Assembly: GCA_019322735.1 (NCBI GenBank)
Contig: JAHWIG010000021.1
Span: 1-8,492 of the forward strand
Reading direction: 5' to 3'
Source: Candidatus Woesearchaeota archaeon
GTDB taxonomy: Archaea > Nanobdellota > Nanobdellia > Woesearchaeales > BS150m-G63
Length of the DNA: 8,492 nt
Within the stretch, counting starts at the first letter, position 1; the number at the start of each line of letters is the position of its first letter. Positions 1-5,506 of this stretch are shown here, piece by piece. Under the pieces are notes generated by a model, which had not been told where the DNA came from, did not search any database, and worked only from the letters and a program-made list of their open reading frames with translations. The position numbers were made by a program, and so were the translations under genes.

Positions 1-37
1 ATCATCCTTTCTTTTACTTTAATCCCTGGTTTTTCTA
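1..37 (-). repeat. Inverted copy of the metK 3' end (left-edge copy)
   Basis: Bases 1-37 read on the minus strand are identical to 3132-3168 on the plus strand, the last coding part of metK. Similarity continues weakly to about base 46 (a shared GCTGGAA next to a three-base gap). The copy reaches the window edge, so its full length is unknown. It lies inside the open frame of the DUF4015 gene. Confidence 0.9.
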
Positions 38-1052
38 TTCCAGCCTTTTTTCTGGGGAATTACATAAAGGGATTTATATGACTTCTTGGGTTGCTGGAAG
101 TCAGAGGGGAACAAAATTACTTGAGGAAGTAAAAGAGAATAATTTAGACGCAGTAGTTATAGATATGAAAGATGCTACTGGGTATGTTGTTTATGATTCT
201 AATGTTGACTTAGTTGAGAAAATTGGCTCTGAAGATATAAGGATAAAAGATAAGAAATTAGAAGATATCTTAGATTATTGTGAACTTAATGGAATCCATA
301 CAATTGCCAGGATTGTTGTTGCTAAGGATCCTGTTTTGTCTAGATATAATAATCATAAATTTGCTATATTAGATAAATCAACAAATAAACCTTCTGAATG
401 GGTTGATCTTTTTTCTTTTGAAGTTCAGGATTATAATATAGATATCGCAACAGAACTTGTTGAAAAAGGTTTTGATGAAATTAATTTTGATTATACCAGG
501 TTTCCTGATAATGGGGAAGTAAAGAAGCCTTATTACCCTTTTAGATATAGATTTAGTAATGGAAATAACACAAAGCTTTACCAAGCTGTTGAATTGTTCC
601 TTAAAAAAGCCAGGGCAGTTATTGATGCAGAGATATCAATAGATGTTTATGCATATACCTTGTGGGGGGATAAGGAAAGGCATATGAATGAGAGATTTAA
701 CAATATTGGCCAGGTTATTGAGGTAATGCTAGATAATGTTGATTATATTTATCCTATGGTGTATCCTTCTCATTTCTCCAAGAGCGACAGAATGAAGATA
801 GATGCAAGGTATGATGGAACAGAGGAGCATGATGTTGTCTATGAGGCATGCAAAAATGGGCTTAGGAGAGTTAAAGGTAGCAAAACAAAGATAGTTCCAT
901 GGGTTCAGGGTTTTTGGTGTGATGATGAGTATATTATGAATGAGTTAAAGGCGGTAAATGATTCTGGTATTGATGGTTTTTTTATATGGAATTCAAAAAA
1001 TAAATATGAAGAATCTTGGAAGGCTTTACAAAAATTAAAATTTGATGATTGA
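3..1052 (+). CDS. DUF4015-type putative glycoside hydrolase, 5' end missing
   Basis: This is probably a TIM-barrel, glycoside-hydrolase-like enzyme of the DUF4015 group; its substrate is unknown. The frame is open to the left edge with no stop, so the ATG at 78 is not a safe start. It sits inside the motif KGIYMTSW, which in this family forms the first barrel strand, so the true start and any signal peptide lie upstream. Counting from that ATG, family-like blocks are AVVIDMKDATG (25-35), WVDLFSFEVQDYN (108-120), GFDEINFDYTRFP (131-143, acidic residues on a strand end, candidate catalytic site), YIYPMVYPSHF (224-234), PWVQGF (274-279) and GIDGFFIWNS (297-306). The C-terminus looks complete. 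The family is usually exported, but that cannot be judged here. Codons before about 48 overlap an inverted copy of metK and may not be native. The family call is solid; the function is inferred. Confidence 0.8.
   Translation, partial: HPFFYFNPWFFYSSLFSGELHKGIYMTSWVAGSQRGTKLLEEVKENNLDAVVIDMKDATGYVVYDSNVDLVEKIGSEDIRIKDKKLEDILDYCELNGIHTIARIVVAKDPVLSRYNNHKFAILDKSTNKPSEWVDLFSFEVQDYNIDIATELVEKGFDEINFDYTRFPDNGEVKKPYYPFRYRFSNGNNTKLYQAVELFLKKARAVIDAEISIDVYAYTLWGDKERHMNERFNNIGQVIEVMLDNVDYIYPMVYPSHFSKSDRMKIDARYDGTEEHDVVYEACKNGLRRVKGSKTKIVPWVQGFWCDDEYIMNELKAVNDSGIDGFFIWNSKNKYEESWKALQKLKFDD
37..60. other. Short imperfect hairpin next to the left repeat
   Basis: ATTCCAG (37-43) can pair with CTGG-GG-AAT (52-60) around a T-rich loop, leaving a two-base bulge. 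It lies at the border between the metK-like sequence and the native DUF4015 coding sequence. It could be a fold-back site for polymerase switching, or chance. Confidence 0.3.
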
Positions 1053-1077
1053 TTATGTTCTTCTGAGAATACAAATA

Positions 1078-1087
1078 TTTATATAAT
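1078..1087 (+). promoter_or_regulatory. TATA-like box for the RecB/Cas4-like nuclease gene
   Basis: TTTATATAAT lies about 52 bp before the ATG at 1134. With the usual archaeal spacing, transcription would start near 1108 and leave a leader of roughly 25 bases. No clear Shine-Dalgarno sequence is seen before this ATG. Confidence 0.45.
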
Positions 1088-1099
1088 CTTTAAGATTAT
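1083..1099. terminator. 17-bp perfect dyad followed by a T-rich run
   Basis: ATAATCTT-T-AAGATTAT is a perfect inverted repeat with 8-base arms centred on 1091. It is followed by T-rich sequence to about 1114. It lies 31 bp after the stop of the DUF4015 gene and overlaps the end of the TATA-like box of the next gene. Two readings are possible: a terminator of the upstream gene (archaeal termination relies mainly on T-runs), or an operator placed to block the downstream promoter. An A/T-only chance palindrome cannot be excluded. Confidence 0.4.
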
Positions 1100-1133
1100 T
1101 TTTTATTGTTTTTCTAGCAAAAACGTTCTTAAT

Positions 1134-1925
1134 ATGACACGAATACAAAGCCCAAGTTCAATAAACACTTATAATCAGTGCCCTAGAAAGTATTATTATC
1201 ATTATATTGAGAAATTAGAGACTAAACCAAGTATTCATTTAATCAGGGGAAATATAATGCATTCTGTTCTTGAAGATTTTTTTAAAGTGGATTCTAAAAA
1301 TTTATCAAAAGACCATTATGATTTTGAACTTAGGACAATTGCACATGAATTACTAAGGAAGTGGTGGAATGAAAAGAAAGGGAAGCTTGATAGTCTTGAA
1401 TTAGGAAATGCAAAATTAGAATTTTATCTTAGAGAATCAAGAAATATGCTTGATAATTGGTTGAATTTATTTCTTGATAAATTAAAGAAAGAAGGCGGTC
1501 TTGTTGGATTTAAAAAATTAACACCTGAAACAGAAGTTTATTTTGAATCTACTGAACATATGGTGAGGGGTTATGTAGATGCAATACATATTATTGATGG
1601 CAAGATTAACATAATAGATTATAAAACTTCTAAGAGTGATGAGTTAAGGGATGAGTATAAATTACAATTAGCAATATATGCATTAATGTATCATGAAAAA
1701 CATGGAAAGATGCCTCATAAGGTTGGAGTGGATTTTTTAAGGCATGGAGAGAAGTTTATAGATGTTAATCAAGCATTATTGGATTTAGCTAAGAAAGAAA
1801 CAGCATTAATACAAGAGAATACCAAAAGTATTGAGAAAGAGGATTATAAGTTAAATCCTTCTAGATTATGTAATTGGTGTGATTTCTATGGCCTTTGTTT
1901 TAATAATGATAAAGTATATAAATGA
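1134..1925 (+). CDS. RecB/Cas4-like PD-(D/E)XK nuclease with Fe-S cysteine set
   Basis: This is a predicted DNA nuclease of the PD-(D/E)XK superfamily (PDDEXK_1, the RecB/AddB/Cas4 group), 263 residues. The N-terminus has the typical SPSSINTYNQCPRKYYY (6-22) with C16. RGNIMH (38-43) gives the motif-I histidine. D149 in GYVDA, D162 and K164 in IDYKTSK, and Q178 in LQLAIYA are the catalytic set. The C-terminus carries CNWCDFYGLC (C246, C249, C255), which with C16 matches the four-cysteine cluster that binds 4Fe-4S in Cas4 and AddB. No helicase domain and no cas genes are nearby, so it is a stand-alone version. A role in end processing, repair or recombination is inferred. The ATG start fits the family's short N-terminus. 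metK follows after 41 bp. Confidence 0.88.
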   Translation: MTRIQSPSSINTYNQCPRKYYYHYIEKLETKPSIHLIRGNIMHSVLEDFFKVDSKNLSKDHYDFELRTIAHELLRKWWNEKKGKLDSLELGNAKLEFYLRESRNMLDNWLNLFLDKLKKEGGLVGFKKLTPETEVYFESTEHMVRGYVDAIHIIDGKINIIDYKTSKSDELRDEYKLQLAIYALMYHEKHGKMPHKVGVDFLRHGEKFIDVNQALLDLAKKETALIQENTKSIEKEDYKLNPSRLCNWCDFYGLCFNNDKVYK

Positions 1926-1966
1926 TGAATTGATAAATAGTTTCATGAGGGAACTAAGATAAAAAA

Positions 1967-3178
1967 ATGAAAAACGGCAGGTACTTATTCACAAGCGAAA
2001 GTGTTACAGAGGGGCATCCAGATAAGGTGTGTGATCAGATTTCTGATGCTTTCTTGGATGAATGTTTAAGGCAGGATAAAGACAGCAGGACTGCTGTAGA
2101 GTGCTTAACAACTACTGGGTTGATTGTTATTGCTGGAGAAGTTACTACAAAGGGATATGTTGATGCCCAGAAGATTGTTAGAAAGGTGTTAAAAGATATT
2201 GGTTATGATAGGTCTGAATCAGGATTCTGTTATAAGGATGTTGGAGTTTTAAGCAGCATACATGAACAAAGCCCAGATATAAGCCAGGGAGTTACTAAAG
2301 GTGAGGGGGATCATAAGGAACAGGGTGCTGGTGACCAAGGAATGATGTTTGGTTATGCAACTAATGAAACTAAGGAATTAATGCCTTTACCAATTATTTT
2401 AGCACATAAATTAACTAAGAAACTTACAGAAGTCAGGAAAAAGGGAGTTCTTACTTATCTGAGGCCAGATGGAAAAAGTCAGGTAACTGTTGAATATTAT
2501 AATGGAACTCCAAAAGGGGTTGTAGCAGTTGTTATTGCTGCACATCATGATAAGAATGTGAGAATATCTAAATTGAGGAAGGATATTAAGAAATATGTAA
2601 TTGAGCCAATATGTGGGAAATATATTGATAAAAATACAAAGTATCATATAAATGCTACTGGGAAATTTGTTTTTGGCGGACCTCCAGCAGATACAGGGGT
2701 AACAGGAAGAAAGATTATTGCAGATACTTATGGTGGCCATGGAAGCCATGGAGGGGGTGCTTTTAGCGGAAAGGATCCAAGCAAGGTTGATAGGAGTGCA
2801 AGCTATGCTGCAAGGTATATAGCTAAGAATGTTGTTGCTGCAGGATTAGCATCCAGATGTGAAGTGCAAATAGCTTATTCAATTGGTGTTGCACAACCTG
2901 TATCTCTTTTAGTTCATACATTTGATACCAATAGGATTCCTGAGAAGAAAATTGTTGATCTAGTTGTAAAACATTTTCCATTAAAGCCAGCAGATATAAT
3001 AAAAGAGCTTGATCTAAAAAGGCCAATATATAAGAAGACTGCTGTTTATGGGCATTTTGGAAGAAATGATCCTGATTTTACATGGGAGAGAACAGATAAA
3101 GCAGCAATTTTAAGAAAATACGCTGGAAAATTAGAAAAACCAGGGATTAAAGTAAAAGAAAGGATGATGGATGAATAG
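1967..3178 (+). CDS. metK: S-adenosylmethionine synthetase (methionine adenosyltransferase), bacterial type
   Basis: It makes S-adenosylmethionine from methionine and ATP, in the cytosol, as an oligomer. At 403 residues it is slightly longer than bacterial MetK (about 385-400). Visible motifs are GHPDK (16-20, ATP/Mg site), HEQSPDISQGV (99-109, active-site loop), GAGDQGMMFGYA (120-131) and the glycine-rich HGGGAFSGKDPSKVDRS (261-277) that binds the triphosphate; all are intact. These are signatures of the bacterial/eukaryotic MetK family, not the separate archaeal MAT family. An ATG start is used; GAGGGA at 1947-1952 lies 14 bases upstream, rather far for a ribosome site, and a weak TATA-like GATAAAT at 1932-1938 could give a short leader. 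It may be co-transcribed with the nuclease gene. The stop lies 4 bp from the convergent gene. Part of its 3' end is copied inverted at the left window edge. Confidence 0.97.
   Translation: MKNGRYLFTSESVTEGHPDKVCDQISDAFLDECLRQDKDSRTAVECLTTTGLIVIAGEVTTKGYVDAQKIVRKVLKDIGYDRSESGFCYKDVGVLSSIHEQSPDISQGVTKGEGDHKEQGAGDQGMMFGYATNETKELMPLPIILAHKLTKKLTEVRKKGVLTYLRPDGKSQVTVEYYNGTPKGVVAVVIAAHHDKNVRISKLRKDIKKYVIEPICGKYIDKNTKYHINATGKFVFGGPPADTGVTGRKIIADTYGGHGSHGGGAFSGKDPSKVDRSASYAARYIAKNVVAAGLASRCEVQIAYSIGVAQPVSLLVHTFDTNRIPEKKIVDLVVKHFPLKPADIIKELDLKRPIYKKTAVYGHFGRNDPDFTWERTDKAAILRKYAGKLEKPGIKVKERMMDE
3132..3168 (+). repeat. Source copy of the 37-bp inverted repeat within metK
   Basis: This stretch encodes MetK residues around EKPGIKVKERM near the C-terminus and is in its expected coding place, so it is taken as the original. 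Its exact reverse complement is at 1-37, about 3.1 kb away. Confidence 0.9.
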
Positions 3179-3182
3179 TTTT

Positions 3183-3686
3183 TTAAAAGAATTTTCCAAT
3201 TAGTTCAGTTTCTTCTTTCTGTTTATATGTTTCTACATTATTAAAGAAATCTTCTAAGTATTCTTTTGTTTTTCTTCCTTGTTTTATTCCCATACATTCA
3301 GCCATAGTCTTAACTAACTGATTTGTATCAGATTTTGTTGATGATAATGCAGTTCTGAATTGTAATGGTTCTAATACTGCTTTCATTGTTGAAATGTTTG
3401 GATCATTGTTAAAACAATCTGATGAACAGTATATGAATCCTTGAGAGGATCCACGGTAATTATCATGACTATTGTATATGCTTATATGTTTTGCAGGATT
3501 TTCATCTAAAGAGCATGGTTTTTGTGAGACAAAATTATTGACAATATCTTCAACAAAATCAAATCTTTCTTTTACAGAACGACTTGATATAACTGTATGT
3601 GCCCAAGTGAAATAGTCGTAATTTTTTAAGACAATCTGCTCTATTGAATCTCCAATATATTTCCCAAAAGGCATTATCTCCACCAT
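3183..3686 (-). CDS. Unrecognised protein with ExoX-C/DUF3820-like N-terminus and possible zinc site
   Basis: I do not recognise the full protein (167 residues from the chosen start). The N-terminus, MPFGKYIGDSIEQI (5-18) and DYFTWAHTVI (24-33), matches the short PFGKYKG...YL.W pattern of DUF3820/ExoX C-terminal-like modules, which are found alone or joined to nucleases. The middle has C58, H67, H74, C87 and C91 (FIYCSSDC), a spacing that could hold zinc. The C-terminal third looks alpha-helical and charged, without motifs. The ATG at 3686 was chosen because a TATA-like box lies 25 bp upstream, giving a leaderless transcript; ATG at 3674, preceded by GGAG, is a fair alternative. A TTG-started extension to 3725 would translate the TATA box and is unlikely. 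It is convergent with metK (4 bp gap) and divergent from the nucleotidyltransferase gene. Nucleic-acid binding is only a guess. Confidence 0.75.
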   Translation of the reverse strand: MVEIMPFGKYIGDSIEQIVLKNYDYFTWAHTVISSRSVKERFDFVEDIVNNFVSQKPCSLDENPAKHISIYNSHDNYRGSSQGFIYCSSDCFNNDPNISTMKAVLEPLQFRTALSSTKSDTNQLVKTMAECMGIKQGRKTKEYLEDFFNNVETYKQKEETELIGKFF

Positions 3687-3707
3687 AATGGTTGTATGTT
3701 TTATTTT

Positions 3708-3715
3708 TTTATAAA
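3708..3715 (-). promoter_or_regulatory. TATA-like box, leaderless promoter of the DUF3820-like gene
   Basis: TTTATAAA on the minus strand is centred about 25 bp before the ATG at 3686, the distance expected when transcription starts at the start codon. It supports 3686 as the translation start. Confidence 0.55.
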
Positions 3716-3729
3716 CTTTATCCAAAATC

Positions 3730-3737
3730 TTTAAATA
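3730..3737 (+). promoter_or_regulatory. TATA-like box, leaderless promoter of the nucleotidyltransferase gene
   Basis: TTTAAATA is centred about 27 bp before the ATG at 3761, fitting a leaderless archaeal transcript; there is no Shine-Dalgarno sequence. It lies back to back with the minus-strand box at 3708-3715, so the two genes share a 74-bp divergent promoter region and may be co-regulated or compete. Confidence 0.6.
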
Positions 3738-3760
3738 AGGAATTTATTTTATTTTGAATT

Positions 3761-4267
3761 ATGGCTAAAATTCATAAAAAGATAGTAAATGAGATAGTTG
3801 AAGAACAAAAGAAGAATTCATATGTAATTGCAATAAACTTATTTGGGAGTGTTGCAGATGGGAAGGAAAGACCAGATTCTGATGTTGATATTGAGATAAT
3901 TATTGATAAAGGAAAAGAATGGACCTGGATTAAAAAGAACAAATATGGAATACATATAGATTTTGTAATGTGTTCAAAGAATCATTTATTCCACCAAATT
4001 AAGAATTATCCATATCTTTGTTATGGTTATTTAGATGAAAAAGTAATTTATGATCCAAAAGGATTTATGAAGGAAGTAAAGAAAAAAATTGGAGATTACA
4101 TGAATGAACATCCAGAAGTTGTAAGATTTTGGGAGGATAAATTAAAAATTATGAAAAAAAATAAAGCTAAAGGACAAGATCCAAAGCATGCGATTAAATC
4201 TTTTAATGATGCAGAGATTTTATTTTCTGATGAACATAAAGTTACAAGAGATTGGTTTAGAGAATAA
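3761..4267 (+). CDS. MNT-type nucleotidyltransferase domain protein
   Basis: This is a small protein (168 residues) of the polymerase-beta-like nucleotidyltransferase superfamily. The defining motif is complete: GS at 29-30 in LFGSVADGKERPDSDVDIE, catalytic D41 and D43, and the third aspartate D67 in GIHIDFVM. A helical C-terminal tail ends in HKVTRDWFRE and probably serves as a small extra domain. Proteins of this size transfer a nucleotide to a small molecule (some antibiotic-modifying enzymes) or to a partner protein (MNT antitoxins that AMPylate HEPN toxins). No HEPN gene is adjacent: the divergent neighbour lacks the R-x4-6-H toxin motif. The substrate is therefore unknown. The ATG start is supported by the TATA-like box 27 bp upstream. 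It is convergent with the cyclophilin gene, with an 8-bp gap. Confidence 0.88.
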   Translation: MAKIHKKIVNEIVEEQKKNSYVIAINLFGSVADGKERPDSDVDIEIIIDKGKEWTWIKKNKYGIHIDFVMCSKNHLFHQIKNYPYLCYGYLDEKVIYDPKGFMKEVKKKIGDYMNEHPEVVRFWEDKLKIMKKNKAKGQDPKHAIKSFNDAEILFSDEHKVTRDWFRE

Positions 4268-4275
4268 ATATAAAT

Positions 4276-4875
4276 TTAATCTTTCAAATAAACCTTAGTT
4301 ATAACAACATCTTCTGTTGGCCAGTCCTGCATTCCGAACTTAGTTCCTGTACTTACTGCTTTTATTGTATTAACAATTTCCATTCCTGAAACAACCTTTC
4401 CAAATACTGCATATCCATCATTTCCAGGGGCATAATTAAGAAGATTATTATCTTTTACATTTATAAAGAATTGCGATGTTGCACTGTCTGGAATGTTTGT
4501 CCTTGCCATAGCTATTGTTCCTTCATCATTCTTTAAACCATTATTTGATTCAAGCTTTATTGGATTATCTACTGATTTTTGTTCTCCATCTGCAGTAAAT
4601 CCACCACCCTGTATCATGAAATTACTTATAACTCTATGAAAAACAGTTCCGTCATAATGCTTTTTATCCACATAATTTAGAAAGTTTTTAACAGTTATTG
4701 GTGCTTTTTCTTGATTTAATTCTATTTCAATATTTCCTTTACTTGTTTCTAAAATTACAATTGTCATTTTATTTCCCCCATTATTAAACATAAAGATTAA
4801 TGCAAAAACTATTATCAGTGTTGCAATTATCTTTTTTGTGTGTTTTTTTATATGTAACTTGATTTGTTTTTTCAT
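4276..4875 (-). CDS. Membrane-anchored cyclophilin-type peptidyl-prolyl cis-trans isomerase
   Basis: It catalyses cis-trans isomerisation of X-Pro bonds during protein folding. At 199 residues it has a lysine/histidine-rich N-terminus (2-15), one membrane segment (about 16-30) and a PpiB-type cyclophilin domain (about 38-198). Active-site residues are visible: FHRVISNFMIQGGG (79-92, catalytic R81, F86, Q89), AMAR (122-125), SQFFINV (134-140) and YAVFGKVVSGMEIV (155-168). The positive N-terminus predicts that the catalytic domain faces outside. No lipobox cysteine is present. It starts 4 bp after the YHS/MauE-like gene, so the two are very likely co-transcribed, which suggests a joint envelope role. 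M37 (ATG at 4767), preceded by GGGGGA, sits exactly where soluble cyclophilins begin and could give a second, cytosolic form. The family call is firm; the exported location is inferred. Confidence 0.93.
   Translation of the reverse strand: MKKQIKLHIKKHTKKIIATLIIVFALIFMFNNGGNKMTIVILETSKGNIEIELNQEKAPITVKNFLNYVDKKHYDGTVFHRVISNFMIQGGGFTADGEQKSVDNPIKLESNNGLKNDEGTIAMARTNIPDSATSQFFINVKDNNLLNYAPGNDGYAVFGKVVSGMEIVNTIKAVSTGTKFGMQDWPTEDVVITKVYLKD
4767..4779 (-). promoter_or_regulatory. Possible internal ribosome site and second start in the cyclophilin gene
   Basis: GGGGGA followed by AATAAA and ATG lies at the join between membrane anchor and catalytic domain. The protein from this ATG (163 residues, MTIVILETSKGNIEIEL) would be a normal-length soluble cyclophilin. 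The same GGGGGA motif precedes purF here, so this genome seems to use it. Glycine codons in the linker could also explain it. Confidence 0.35.
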
Positions 4876-4879
4876 TCTC

Positions 4880-5461
4880 TTAAAATCCTAATAAAATCAT
4901 TAAAGCCATCAAGGCCATGATTATGTCTTCTACAAGTGTGAAACTTGTTAATGGCACTTTTACCTTTGCGCCAAGACATGCACATTTAATTTTATTCTTA
5001 CTTAATAAATTTTTCCCAATACCTATAGCGCCAACACCCATAACTAATACTGTTATTATTGCAGCATATATAATCTGGAAAGTGAATAAGTACATTAATC
5101 CAAGAGATAATTCAATAAATGGGTAAACATGGGCATATGCCTTGCTCTTTGCTGCAATCATGTCATATTGGACAAACATATTTGCAAACCCTTTAATATC
5201 TATCAGCTTTAATACAGATAAGAGTAAGAATACAATACCCATAAATGGCAGCATATATCCAATGTAATATACAATGATGGCAATTAATACTAGTGCTGCA
5301 GATAATAATATTTCTGTTAGATGTTTGTTGCTACTAAATTTATCCTTACATCCTTGACTGCAGAAATAATACTTCTTTCCTTTTTTTGATATAACTAAAG
5401 ATTTTGTTTCTGCTTTTTTTGGATCAACATCCATACCACAGATTGGGTCTTTTTCATTCAT
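4880..5461 (-). CDS. YHS metal-binding domain fused to MauE/DoxX-like membrane protein
   Basis: This is a 193-residue protein with two parts. Residues 5-42 form a YHS domain, DPICGMDVD (5-13) and YYFCSQGCKDKF (31-42), with C8, C34 and C38 as likely metal ligands; such domains occur on copper and heavy-metal transporters. Residues 50-192 hold four or five hydrophobic segments (about 50-68, 70-86, 113-130, 132-150, 174-192). The stretch KCACLGAKVKVPLTSFTLVED (from K159) has the C-x-C-LG and P-LT...LVED pattern of MauE/DoxX-like redox-associated membrane proteins. The ATG at 5461 was chosen because a TATA-like box lies 26 bp upstream and the YHS domain starts at once; a TTG start at 5482 would overlap that box. 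The cyclophilin gene follows after 4 bp. A role in thiol or metal homeostasis at the membrane is inferred; the partner is unknown. Confidence 0.82.
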   Translation of the reverse strand: MNEKDPICGMDVDPKKAETKSLVISKKGKKYYFCSQGCKDKFSSNKHLTEILLSAALVLIAIIVYYIGYMLPFMGIVFLLLSVLKLIDIKGFANMFVQYDMIAAKSKAYAHVYPFIELSLGLMYLFTFQIIYAAIITVLVMGVGAIGIGKNLLSKNKIKCACLGAKVKVPLTSFTLVEDIIMALMALMILLGF

Positions 5462-5482
5462 TGATGAAAGAATCATTAACAA

Positions 5483-5491
5483 TAATATAAA
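5483..5491 (-). promoter_or_regulatory. TATA-like box, leaderless promoter of the YHS/MauE-like gene
   Basis: TTTATATTA on the minus strand is centred about 26 bp before the ATG at 5461. It lies just after the purF stop, so the YHS-cyclophilin pair probably has its own promoter rather than depending on purF transcription. Confidence 0.55.
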
Positions 5492-5492
5492 T

Positions 5493-5506
5493 CTTTTGTT
5501 TAAAAG
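5493..5506 (-). terminator. Weak dyad overlapping the purF stop
   Basis: CTTTT-GTTT-AAAAG (5-base arms) spans the purF stop codon and precedes the TATA-like box of the next gene. It is A/T-only apart from the ends, so a terminator role is tentative. Confidence 0.2.

Noticed and set aside
2411..2749. Minus-strand open frames inside metK (also 2823-3026)
   Set aside because: They lie fully inside a strongly conserved gene, have low-complexity products and no start signals; they are shadows.
3183..4267. HEPN-MNT toxin-antitoxin pair
   Set aside because: The nucleotidyltransferase fits MNT, but the neighbouring protein has no HEPN R-x4-6-H motif and is divergent rather than in an operon.
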